DNA from: Lumnitzera littorea
Taxonomy: Eukaryota; Streptophyta; Magnoliopsida; Myrtales; Combretaceae
Assembly (NCBI GenBank): GCA_024138015.1
Contig: JAMXBB010000002.1
Span: 47,919,645-47,983,644 of the forward strand
Direction of reading: 5' to 3'
Length of the DNA: 64,000 bases
The first letter of the stretch is position 1. Every line of letters starts with the position of its first letter. The notes under the pieces were generated by a model. It saw nothing but the letters and a program-made list of their open reading frames with translations. It did no database searches and was not told the origin of the DNA. Shown here piece after piece: positions 1 through 12,030 of the stretch. Both the position numbers and the translations under genes were made by a program.

Positions 1-3000
1 TGAATTTTATTTATTTATTTATTTACTTTTCTTTTAAAAGATCCGTAAGCGGCACGGGACTTTTACAAGAAGCCCCCAATTTGAGAATTCATATTCACCA
101 GTTTTTTTTTTTTTTTTTTTCTTTTGTACTTTCTACGTATATTTTAGTCCTATGTTCTGACATGGTCTCAATATCATAGCAATATTATTTATTTGTAACT
201 GTTTGAAAACGGATGCATGTATAATAAAAAGAAAATTAAATAAAGAAAATAAATGGGTATGATTAAAAAAAAAAAAAAAAAAGGAAGTTTGCTTTTTCAT
301 AGAGGGGCCCCGTTTTTCCTAGTGCTTTTGACATTAAAATACGGCCTTTATCCGCTGTACCTAACACTTTATGAATTCCAACCTTTTTTAATTGCATGTT
401 ATTATGTAACCGTAATTATTTATACTCAGTCTCTGTTCAACGTTTTGGAAACTGTAAGCTTTACTTTATTCAGTTTCACGCACGCACTCGATTACTAGCA
501 GCTTTTTTCAGTTCGTATATGGCCTGGCTTTGAAGCTGTGCCTTCGGCTTCGCTTGCCTCCAATATTGCATGCCCAGAGGCTATCTTTTATTCAGGTGGT
601 TAACGTCACATATTAGCATTTTAAAAAACTTATTTTTAGATTCTCATTATTTGAACTCTAAAAGCGTAAGACAAAACGTTTTTATATTTTTCATTTTCTT
701 TATATTATAAACCAAACACATGTTAACAAAAAAAAATTTTCAAATGTAAAGCCAACCAATCATGAGCCATTCCATCTTATGTAAAGTCTGAAAATACCAT
801 ACATGACAAAAGTAAAAAGGGAAAAGAAATTAAGCAAAAAAGAAAAAAAACATGAAGATTAGTCCAGGCTAGAGGACTTATGCTTTGTAAGAGACTTTGT
901 CTTTATCTTTAATGGGATATGTGTGGATGAACAAAAGTAAAATTACAATTCTAGAGAATCTATCTTTTTTTTTATATCTAAAAGTACTTTTAGAAATCGA
1001 AATTAAAGTTTTTTGCAAAATCTATCCTTTTTTTTATATCTAAAAGTACTTTTAGAAATGAAATTAAAGGTTTTTGAAATTTGCCGTTATAACTTTAATG
1101 GAAAATTTGATTTTCCTATTGAAAGGGTGCAATTCATTCCATTCTTCCCTTCATCCTTTCTAATGAAAATTTATAAAAATAGGTTATTATTATACAAGGT
1201 ATATTTGTTTCATCCATAAATAATTAAGGGCATTTTTTTTTTACAAATAACACTATAATATATGAATAAAATCAACAATTTTGTTAAAGGAGATACCTTT
1301 ATTTTTTCGTTTAGTTTATCTTGCTATCTAAAATTACTGCTTTATCTGTCGATGTCATAGTCTTAATGTTTTCGTATTCGAAATTTCTAGCATTTTCTTA
1401 GACATTTAGATCTAATTCTTCTTTACATTGTTTCACTTCTACTCCATGTTGATTTGTATTTAGATCGCAAAATATCTCATTTATAGTTTTTTTGATACAA
1501 AAAATATCTTACTAATCTAATTTAATTTGCTTTTGTTAGAGAATTGTTTGGGAAGTTTCATCTTATGGCGACTGTTCCATATTCACGGTGTGAACTTTCT
1601 CAATTTTTAAGAAAATTTCACTATTTTTCAATGGTGCTACTTTGTAAAGATTTCGATGATGCCATTTTGATATATGTACATGGATATTTATGCATGTAAA
1701 AATTATGGATGTAAATTAAGACTTTGTTATAATTATTTTCTTTAGATGCCCAGTGTTTTAAATAAACTAATTGAAACCACATGCCACTAAAGTAGCATTT
1801 CTTCTATAATTTAATTTAATTCGGGACATAAAAATGATTATATATATGTAATTCATGGGAAAATTTGGCTTGTCCAAATGAAAGTCAGCATCTAGCTGAG
1901 TCACATATACATATGTTGTAATAACTGTAAAGTAATTATTAGCTTTTCCATATAAGAAAAAAGTCGATCTAAAGAAAGGCTTATTATTTGATGGGTTTAT
2001 TGTCAATATTTGATGACACGATCAAGATGCGATTTACAGGTTAGCATTTCTGTCCAAAAGACTAAATCTTGATGCCACACCAGGTATTTTGTGATGGATC
2101 TTACCATTATTTGAATTTATTTAGGTGTAGTATTGAACTTATATGAGAATTGTTGCCTCGTTTTGTTCTTTTTTAGTTGCAAGTTGTACTCCTAAAATTT
2201 CCAATAGCATCAATTTAATTCCTAAGCTTACTGGCATCAATTTCAAGACATGTAATGGGAACGTTTTGATTGTTTTTAGTAATAAATCTGAACCTTGCCC
2301 ATTGAAATGAATAACCGATGGTTCTTACTGATGAAAGTTCCACAAAGGATAGAAGGAACTTTGAGATGTGAGATCATTCGAATTCAATGAGTTTTATGAC
2401 CACCAGACATGTTATTTTTGGAATCTTTTAGTGGCACTATATATATATATATATATATATTCGAAGAGGTTATTAAAACTAAAGATTTCCTTAGGGAAAT
2501 CGAGAAGGGTTGCCAAGATTAAAAAGGATGAAACATGGAAGCTTTCGATAAATCTTATTTTAATGAGGTATGAAGAAAAAGAAAATATAAGAGTATATTA
2601 TGGGGTTGTCTCACCTTACTTAGAAACTAAAATTTTGAGGACTTGCTCATGTACACAATTTCAATATCTTTTCTTCAACAGCTTAATCTATTTAAGACGA
2701 GTTGTAACTGTCGAAAGGACAAATAGTACTCAATGAGCTCATCTCACATTTTATGAGAAAAGAGGAAAGGATGAAGCAGGGAAGACATAGAGCGGTAATT
2801 TGACTGCAATCTCCATGGAAGAATAAGTAAAGAAAGACGGATAATGAACTTCCAGTTGCTTGACCTATCAAATACCATGAAAATAAGATAAGGAATCAAC
2901 TTGTCGTTTTTCGAGAAATGTAAATATGCACGAAGAAAAATTGTACTATCATGTTTAGTGTACAAAGAGAGGTGCAAACTCCACTTTTTTCTTAAATTTT

Positions 3001-3520
3001 TTCAAGAGGTTAATTTGACTTCTATACCCATAAACACTAGGAGGTTAGACTGAGGCTAATAGTCATACAAGTATGTGTATGTAGGTTACTTGAGCTGTCT
3101 AAAGCCAAGTGATGTGGAAATATTTGTTAATGTGGATGATTAGTTATAAGGATTTTCAACATATTATTAAAGATTGGTTCTTTGTTTTCACGTCAATGAG
3201 ACTTATGTTGTGTAGTTTTTAAAGCAAAATGTGATTTCTATTTCTATTTTGGACAAACTTCTTGATGTTCATTTGCAAATAGCAAGTTTAGTCTTTTTCA
3301 AAATGAAAATCTTATTGTTGTTGGTTCTTTATTTTATCATATAACCTATATTTGCTTCATATGATTGCCTCATTTAATGAAATCTTTCATCTAAGGAGAT
3401 TTTGAAACTTTCATGGTTCTTTGTTTTACTTGATGGCATATAAGGAGATAATATAATCTTATGATTGCCTTTCATTGTTCTTTATTTTATCATACAATTG
3501 ATGGGATTCTAGAAAACCTT
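1..3520. other. AT-rich intergenic region, no gene recognised
   Basis: Open frames here are short, rich in Phe/Lys/Ile and match no family I know. The stretch holds poly-T and poly-A tracts (for example near 103-120 and 264-282), an (AT)n tract at about 2440-2460 and a ~60-bp tandem duplication near 960-1075. I see no promoter, splice pattern or RNA gene. Confidence 0.5.
958..1076. repeat. Two-copy ~60-bp tandem duplication
   Basis: Two adjacent copies (about 958-1015 and 1020-1076) share a T-run followed by ATATCTAAAAGTACTTTTAG and an A-rich tail. The centre of each copy is a small palindrome, AAAAGTACTTTT. The copies differ by only a few bases, so the duplication is probably recent. Confidence 0.7.
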
Positions 3521-3524
3521 TGTA

Positions 3525-4990
3525 GATCTTGAAACTTGTGTTTGTTGCTAGGAGGAGAAACAATTAGACATAAGGAGATTGAGTGCTAATAGGACCTCTA
3601 AAGTCTTAGAATTAATTCATAGATATATTTGTGGGCTATTCTCTACGACTTATCCAAAAGGTAAATGATATTTTATAACATTTCTTAAGATTTGGTTACT
3701 TATGTCTTCTTTATGAGAAGCTTTAATCATTGGATGTGTTTAGTTATGATGGATCAAGTGACCAAAGTCTAAGAACCTCTACTAAGTTCCTAGAGGTAGT
3801 GTGATATTGTCCTGTAGTACACTATGTTTGGAAGTCTCAATTTGAATGGTGTTGTTGGGAGGCAGAACATAAAGTTTGAATACAAGGTAAGGACTATCAT
3901 TAGTTATTCTACCTTTCCGGAATCTCTTTGTCGATAATCCTTAAAGACCATAACTTAAGTATTTAGTAAACTTATGACTAAATCAACTATTAAAACCTCA
4001 TACGAGCTTGGCCTAGATTGAAGCACTTTCTCACTTAGGGTTGTCCAATCAAGGCAAGGCCTTGTAGGAAAAATAAGAAGAGACTGAAATTCAAAACTAT
4101 TAGGTACTATTTTATTAAATATTTTGAAAGGTCAAGGGTTACCAATCTTATGATCCCACAATTAAGTTGATTTTTGAGATAAGGATAGCATGATTTCTTG
4201 GATGTTGAGCTAGCACAAGATAAGGTTAAGAACCTTGCATTTGAAGAGAGATTCGTTTCTCTTCTTACAATTATCATTGAAAATTATAAGGATCAAGCTC
4301 TTTTCCCTAACATCATTTAAGAAGCACATTTGGATCAAAACAACGTTAAAAGAACTTTCCTTACAAAAAAAAAAAAATTGTCTTTCAAAAACTGTCTCAA
4401 CAGCCTCTGAACTAATGCGATTAAGTAGATTGCGATTTTAGAGGACTATATTATTTTTCTCTTAGAACATGGGGTTTACTTTGGAGTAGTGGAAACTGAT
4501 GTAATTAAGTTTCATCGAGCTATACAAGTTTTAATCCTCAAAAGCGAATTGATGGCATGTATATGAAAATAAAGTCCACGAAAGACAATGACATTTGTGA
4601 AATTGTTCCGTTGCCAGAAGGTGTGAAGCTAATTAGCTGCAAATGGATATCTAAGACTCAAAGGGATTTATAAGGCAATACAGAAAAATATAAGGCTCAT
4701 TTTATGGTAAAGCATCAAACTAAGGAAGGAATATATTGTTTATAAATAGACTTAATGTTTGGATTCTTTGAAAGATTGTCTTATGACCATTATAGCACCT
4801 ATGATATATTATGATTTTGAGTTACCTTAAATTGATGCGAAGACTTATGTGTCTTAACGGTGACATTCATAAGATGATTTATATGATGCGGTTTGAAAAC
4901 TTTGTGTTCAGAATACTCAAAGCAAATGGCTCACAAATCTAGGAAATCTATCGATTAACGAATATATACATTAGAAGCTTGACAAATAAA
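3525..4990 (+). pseudogene. Ty1/copia pol remnant: integrase to reverse transcriptase
   Basis: Reading across frames gives a continuous but stop-ridden match to the plant Ty1/copia polyprotein. The integrase part lies at about 3525-4080. It includes a stretch like LSANRTSKVLELIH near 3570-3620, a YPKGK motif near 3650, and a degenerate WGCP-type stretch near 4030. A YDPT segment follows at about 4150, where the family has its post-integrase region. The reverse transcriptase begins near 4600 with VPLPEGVKLISCKWI, followed by EKYKAHFMVK and a decayed form of the family's QMDVKTAFLNG block near 4830. Several in-frame stops and frame changes show it is dead. I could not find its LTRs or its RNase H part, so the ends are approximate. 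Confidence 0.75.
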
Positions 4991-7900
4991 TGCGTAGATA
5001 TGCTTTTAATGACTGGTTAATGGGTTTTATTTTTTCCATGCTAGGGACGTAACTAGAGAATTATCAGACAATTCATCCAAAATGCAGTGGACCTAACCAT
5101 AATCTCTTAGAGAGAGGTTTGAAAATGCTACCAAGCCAAAAACCATGTTTGTTATTTAAAAGATGCTGATATGATGCTCTCACATTCAACTCATAATAAG
5201 GATATATAAAAATAACATGATCATTGCACCAAAATCTATAATTGGATACAATAATATGGAAAGAAATAAAAAGAAATGGTTTGATTTAAAAAAGTGTATT
5301 TATGATATTTTACATTTTAAATTAGTAAATAGTAATGTGTTGGATTACATCGTAATATTAATATATCAATTAGGTTGCAAATATATTGTAATTATTAAGA
5401 TCTTCTTCTTCTTCTTCCCCCTCCTCTTCTTTAGGATTTCTTTTCAAGAATTCAGGTTATGAAACCTTTTCTATAAAAGGAATTAACGAAAATTAATGTA
5501 AATAACAATGGCTCTCTTATAATACCTCTTAAATAGAAAGTGATAGAACTCCAATTATCAAGGTGTTTTTTGATATAGTAACTTTGAATTTATCAGAACT
5601 CTAAAGTTAAACATTTCAAGCTAGGTCTTAGGAAGCTACAGCACTAAGGGATCATGCTACATTCTATACCAAAACAGACAATATTTCAACAGAAGGAGTT
5701 CCAGTTAAGTTGTTACACCTCTAGCCATTTATCTTTGAGAATAAACATTTAGATTCACTAATCTTTTAAAAATGTGGTTTAAGAATGTTTTCGAAATATT
5801 TTGGTAGTAAAGAGCTATCAATCATCAATAGGGAGATAGGGATCAAGTTTTGAGACCCATTACAAAAGTTTAAGAGGACTCTAGAATCTTACCTTAATGA
5901 TCCTATACAATCATCTTAATGTTGAAAAACTTTACTTAAGGGTTATAATATCATTATGTAGTAAGTCAAAAGGACTTTTAGTTGTATTGTAGGTATAAGA
6001 AAGCTATAAATGATGATTATAACAAAAGTAAGTTTAGAAGATTGTAGTATATTACCAACTAATCGATACTTCTATTCCCTCTAGCTTGTAGCCTCTAGAC
6101 ACATAAAGTTATTTTATTATTTTTATTTACAATTTTACCTTGTCATTTTCTTAATTAACCTTACAAATCTTTATAAGACCATTTAATAAGAAAAATGGAG
6201 GATATTTATTATTGAGTCTATCTCTTTCTTTAACTTAACTATTATAATTTTTTTATTGTGATGAATTACTTTGTTTGAATTAATTTGTGAGTAATACCAA
6301 ATTAATTAACAAACATTCCTCTTTTTCTAAGTATGACACCTCTTACAAGCAAAATAGACAATACCCCTATGAATATCCAAAACTCTAATTTTCTATGAAT
6401 TGGGGTTTTCCATTTGGTCAACCCAATTAGCTGAAATTGATAGCTTAGTAATTATCCTACTAAGCATATTGGGGGAAGGGTTGATTGGGAGTCGTGTGAC
6501 CCATTTGATGTGTTAATGGGTAGGTCTCTACTCTCTTAGGTGATTTTATTAAAAAGAAATTTCATAGAGTTTTCTACATTTTGAGAAGATGAATGTAAAG
6601 CATGACATTAAGAAATTTGATGGATATACAAGTTTATGTGATGAGGAAGGATGCATGGGATCTTAAAGCAATCGGTTTGGAATCCATAAAAGATGAAAAA
6701 TGGGCAAATTTGAAAGAAAAAGCACTAAGGAAGATTTAGCTAAATTTAACAAATAGTATTTTACATGGAGAAGATAATAGATCTCTAAAAGAAATAGGAA
6801 TCATCTTATACAATTAAATAATTCTTTGCAAAATTTATTAGCTCCATAGATATTCTACATAAACTTCTATAAAGTTTGAAACATGAAATATAAATATACT
6901 ACTAGTAACTTCTATATAACCTTTTGTATAAACTATAACAAATTAAGCTTTTTATCATCTTAGCTTTGAGTTACATTTTTGCAAGACCTCCCCAATAATG
7001 TCATCACTATAATAGAGTTTAACTCCTAACTTGAGGATGGATTAGTATGGTCCCCTTATGCCTAGGATAGCAAAATATCAAACCATGAACATTACAAGAA
7101 ATAAACACTCCTTAGTCATCACAATACTTAAAGTCATTAACATGATTTTCACTTCCATATAATATATCATAGCCTAAGTTGTCATACAGTTACAATTCTT
7201 CAACGGTACCTATTCTAAAACATAGTCCTACAAAGGGTGAACCTAAAACCAATGCGTAAAGTATATGTAGATGCCATGCCATATGATCACACACGTGCAC
7301 ATAGAGCTAATGTACAATACAATGGGTTATTATCTTCAATTAGATGTCTCATTATAATATAGTCTCGATATTTCAAGATTTAAGATAACTTATGACCTCA
7401 CAATATAAGCATATGATATAAATCCATATATATGATATTGGGCATTCTGTAAAATCCAAGAGTCCAAAAGAAAGTTATGTCATCCCTAAGTAAGTCAACC
7501 ATTAGTTAAACTAGTCCATCACAACCATCCATAAAGGTATCCCATAACACTAATACAACTTGATTGAAACTTCTTCTAAGCCACTAGCCCCATTTCACCT
7601 AATGATTGATCAATAGTATACTGTAATATGGTGCCTTAAAACTAATTGAATAATTTTGATGCATGACTCTATCCTAGGAACCATTATATACTAATAATTA
7701 GGTGCTACGCTAAGCATATTAGTACTTTGAGGTCTATAACCATAGCAATATACAATCAGCATTCCGATTTATTGTCATTTATTTCTCTAACCTACTACCA
7801 CAAGTGACATGCAAGATAATTATGTGCCTAGATAGTGCCTATTAACAAACAACTGCACAACTAAATTAGTAACTTTTGAATACAAGATGCAAGTTATTAC

Positions 7901-9902
7901 TCAGAATTCTCATTTTCATTTAGTCTTAAACTTAGGAAAGCATAAATTGATTTTAGAAGTAAATAATAGTTGAATCAATACAAAAGGGGATGGCGATCAA
8001 CCACTAATTTAAGTAGTGATTATACCGCTAAATGAGGTAAAAGGGCATTGATCTATTGATAAGCTTGCTAAATGGATGGTCACGGTATTAGCTAAGGTTT
8101 TAAAGCGATGGATAGTTAACCAACCATAACTTTAATTAACTGACCAACCCTTAAACTGGTTACAATGCATGCAACAAGAAGGTTAGTTGATCTACCCCTT
8201 ATCTTGATTGATATAACATAAAAAAAAAAAAAAAAAAACCTTCTTTAACAAATCTACACTTGCATCTAAGTTCAAAATTAATTTTCTTTCAACACTTGAA
8301 TTCCATAGTCAGATTCTATTTTCAATATCATCAATAAACTAAATTTTCTTAAGAAAGAGACTCTTAATGATCTATTAATAATATAATCTTGAAATTAATC
8401 TTAAAAACAAATTCAATGTATTAATTAATAAGGATCCTTGGAATAAAGGATTATAAAAGTAAGATTTCAAAATTCAAGATGTTACTACAATCGATAGTGT
8501 TGTAGTCATTCCGATAGCCCTTGAGTGTCATTTGCATGGCTTTAGTCTCCAAGCTAGCTATTATGTAGGTAGGAGTCAGTCAATCAAAGGTAGGCCTTGA
8601 ACGTTCCTCCTATGTGTGATAATTGTAGTAGCTTGACTTCGTTTCCATCTCCAAGTGTCTCGATCGTTAGCTCTATCATAGGCAATAGGTCTAATGGTTA
8701 TAAGATCCCTATCATATTTACTCGTTGAAGACATGCTTTTTATTATCAATTGTTACTTCAAGAATAATAGTCCACTAAGAATGGTAGCCAACATAATGAA
8801 TTATTGAGGTTGAATGAAAAAAGTAAAACTTTGGATATATAAACTTTATACATAGTAAGAAGCATTAGCCAATAGCTAGACCATGACCTTTAGAGAGTTT
8901 TTCTTTTAAGTTTGGAGATCAAGAACTTGAGAAAATAATTGCCTCATGAAAGAGTTGATAGTCAAATAAGATGGAAGCATTTCAATGGAAGCAATAGTGG
9001 CATTAAGAAATGGTATGAATGGCAAAGCTAGAGAAGAATAATAAAAGGAAGTGAAAAAAAGAAGAAGAGAGAGAGAGAAAAAAAATTGAAAATGAAGGTG
9101 TCCCAATAGGTACCTACAGTGCCCCATAAACAAAATAAATGGCGTTAGTCTACATGGGTCATGATCCCTCTAATTCCGCCACTTTATATAGCATTTATTT
9201 ATTATTTGAACTACCATAATTAATCATCTCCTATTGAAATTTAATCTAATACGCTTATTCTCTGGTATACAATTTTTTTTTTTTTCAGTTTATTAATTGT
9301 CCTCAGAAATCTTGAATTCAACTTGACCCATTTAATGAAATTTTTTCTTTTGTTTTTGTCCAAGTTGAACTTTTTAGAGATTGAAAAAATGAAAAAAAAA
9401 AAGAAAAAAAGAAAAAGAAATCCAAAGATGCTAATCGAGTTCACTAGAAAGAATTACAAAGGAAACGATCTTCATGAAATTAAAAATTATAAGACAAATC
9501 ACTTCGACTCTGAAACATAACAAACTGTGGTGCAACAAGAATCCTAATGAAAGTAGAGTGCAATTGAACCTAACAATGTAATTATTCATTTCCTGCATCA
9601 TATCATTACATTAAATTGACTCATGGTCTAAATGAATATTGGAGTGCTGATATCTAATTCTCCTAATCCTTATGCACTTTAAGAGGGACTAACAATACAA
9701 AAAACGTACTATAATTAAAAGAGAAGTGGTTTAAAAAGGACTAAAGAAAATCATTTACAATTTTATTTGTTTTTTCTAATATTTCATATAATTGAAGATA
9801 AATGGATACCTCAAAGGATCATTGAATCCAAAAAGTACATGTAAATTTAGATTTGTAGCAAAGTTAAGGTTGTTTTCTCTCTCTCTCTCTCTCTTAAGGT
9901 TG

Positions 9903-9937
<35 letters not shown>

Positions 9938-10002
9938 TCTTTTCATGTCATATTTTTAGACAATTTTAGTACTAAATCTTTGTGAATTTATAAAGAAATA
10001 AG
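4991..10002. other. Intergenic AT-rich region, possible repeat debris
   Basis: No protein-coding gene is recognisable. The part just after the copia remnant may hold its degraded 3' end: a purine-rich AAAAATGGAGGATAT lies near 6191-6205 and could be an old polypurine tract, but I found no LTR pair. A poly-A run lies at about 8220-8237 and another homopolymer-rich stretch at 9270-9420. A (CT)n microsatellite lies near 9870-9934. Confidence 0.45.
9860..9934. repeat. Duplicated (CT)n microsatellite
   Basis: Two runs of CT dinucleotides are each preceded by the same AAGGTTGTTTT segment (about 9863 and 9896). The flank and the first microsatellite were therefore duplicated together. Confidence 0.85.
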
Positions 10003-10007
10003 ATCTT

Positions 10008-12011
10008 TGTAATGCCCAAGAAAAAAAAAAGGAATAATTAATTAACAAAAGTCATCATAAAATAAAAGGTAATTAAGTTTTGAGCAAGGAGTATTAAGGT
10101 CTTAAGCAATATTTTAATGAAGGGTATTAACGATATTATAAGGAGATCTTAACTTAGTTTTAATTTAGCTTGTGCACAAATTGACTCATTGTGTACTATA
10201 AAATTAGATTCTTCTCTAATAAGCTTTGGAAACCCTCAAGATAAAGAGGAAATTCCATTGTTTTCCTTTTTATTAAAGAGGGAAAATTTTGGATTAACAA
10301 GAGATTTCTTTTTATGGTAGAGTAAAAGTAGTCGTGTGGAGAAGAAAAACATAAAGTTTATGCAATCCAAAAAGAACATTAGATTTTACGTACTCCATTA
10401 AGGAAAAACAAGAAGCCTTAAAGGATCGTCGAAATTAAGGTATGTACCTTGTAATCTGTAGAATCTTTATTGTCTTTATTCTTTTAACAAGTTTAGAAGA
10501 TGTTTGTCAGTTAAATAATGTGATGATAGAATTTATTCAATAGTATTAATTTGAAATAATAGTTAGAGTGTGAAAGATAAGTGGTATGTTAATAAGATTA
10601 TGTTATAGAGTTAATGTTTTAAAAATTTAAAGTTATTTTGATTCATGTGTTGAGGTGTTGGAATGTCGATATTGGGTTAAGAAAGGTTTTAGGTGTAAAA
10701 AAAAAAAAAAAATTAACTAAAAAGTTACACGACTGAAAGACATGACCATGTCCTTGGTTGTATCCTTTGTAGTAAGTGGTGTAGGTTGATCGACCAAAGA
10801 GTGATATAATTGAAAGATACGACTATATCCCTAGTTGTGTCATTTACTGTAGGTGATATAGGTTGATAGATTAGAAAGTTACACAACCAAAAAACACGAC
10901 TATGTCTCTGGTTGTATTCTTTGCAGTAATGAAGTGTAACTCAGTAAATTACACGGTCAAAATACACAATCGTGTCCTTGACTATGTTACAAGCTTCACT
11001 CCTTTAAGCTAAGTTTTTCCTCTTCTTTTTGTTTTATTCCTTTATTACTTTTAAATTAAACCTCCTAAATGTATTGTTAAGTGAATTTAAAGAGATTTAA
11101 ATAGTCTAAAAGTGAGTTTTAGCTAAGAGACAATGTTTATTCATTATTTAAAGAAGTTTAATGAGTATTCATTATTTCTAAGATTTAAAGCTAGGCTTAA
11201 TTCATTGGTAATTGATTCTAAATATCAACACTTGCTTGTTATATGTGAGTGTTAGGATATTAAATATTAAAATGTTTTAAAAGCATATCCGACTTATGTA
11301 TCTTTTTGTTGCTTGTGTTTAGCTCATCTTAGGGACCTAGAATGGCAAATCCCTAAGGAGCAACCTTAATGATCCTTATGACACGTTATCCTTAGTAGAG
11401 TCTCACTTGGAAACGATCTAGGTGTTGTAGAAAAGCCCGAAAAGGCATGCCCAAACGTTAAGTTGTAATATTAATTGCGATGTGATCGAATTGTGAAGGA
11501 CTGCTATTGTGTGCTTATATGACCACCTTAAACGCAAAAATAATTAAATGAATTATGTGATTTACATGTTGTTGCTTTCCTATGCACGTAAATATGTATC
11601 GTTGATCACGCGCATGTGGTTGTGTATTGCATACTAGGCTTCGTCATACTTTATCATATTTTCATATGTAGAACTTACAGTTGTACTACTTGACTTCAAT
11701 TATTTATGGAGCTAATTGTTACTGCCTTGAGAATAGGAAGAGTGAAGATGGCATATGGTATTGAATAATATCCTAATAAATTAATAGATAAAGTTATTTA
11801 GTCTTATATGGTCACATTGATTGATTGATTGAATATTAATACTTCTTAACTAGAAGTTATTCTAGTATTATTTAAAGAATTAATTGTATAAGATTATATG
11901 GAAACTTTTATAGTATTATTTGAAGTTTTTAGTCGAATGTTATGCCTGACGTATTATTAAAGGCTAGGGATATGTGGCTGCCTGTGATGTTCTTAATTCT
12001 AGGGCATAATA
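10008..12011 (+). repeat. 5' LTR of the 10-16.8 kb element
   Basis: About 2.0 kb, co-linear with 14871-16833. In the first ~215 aligned bases I count roughly 25-30 differences by eye (about 12 percent), so the insertion is old. It contains a block of four imperfect ~75-bp subrepeats at 10721-10992. The boundaries come from the TG start, the GGGCATAATA end and the flanking ATCTT. Confidence 0.87.
10721..10992 (+). repeat. Four ~75-bp subrepeats with central dyads inside the LTR
   Basis: Units begin near 10721, 10796, 10875 and 10945. Each carries a short dyad of the type GACATGACCATGTC or ACACGACTATGTC, then a stretch like CTTGGTTGTATCCTTTG, then a GTAGGTTGAT-like segment. The same array recurs at about 15562-15830 in the other LTR. 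The last unit is truncated. Confidence 0.75.
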
Positions 12012-12018
12012 GATAAAG

Positions 12019-12030
12019 TGGTATTAGAGC
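12019..12030 (+). promoter_or_regulatory. Primer-binding site (initiator tRNA-Met)
   Basis: TGGTATTAGAGC lies seven bases past the 5' LTR end. It differs by one base from TGGTATCAGAGC, the standard plant retrotransposon site complementary to initiator tRNA-Met. Confidence 0.8.

Noticed and set aside
9241..9520. Overlapping Phe-rich and Lys-rich frames on both strands
   Set aside because: Both are translations of the same A/T homopolymer tract.
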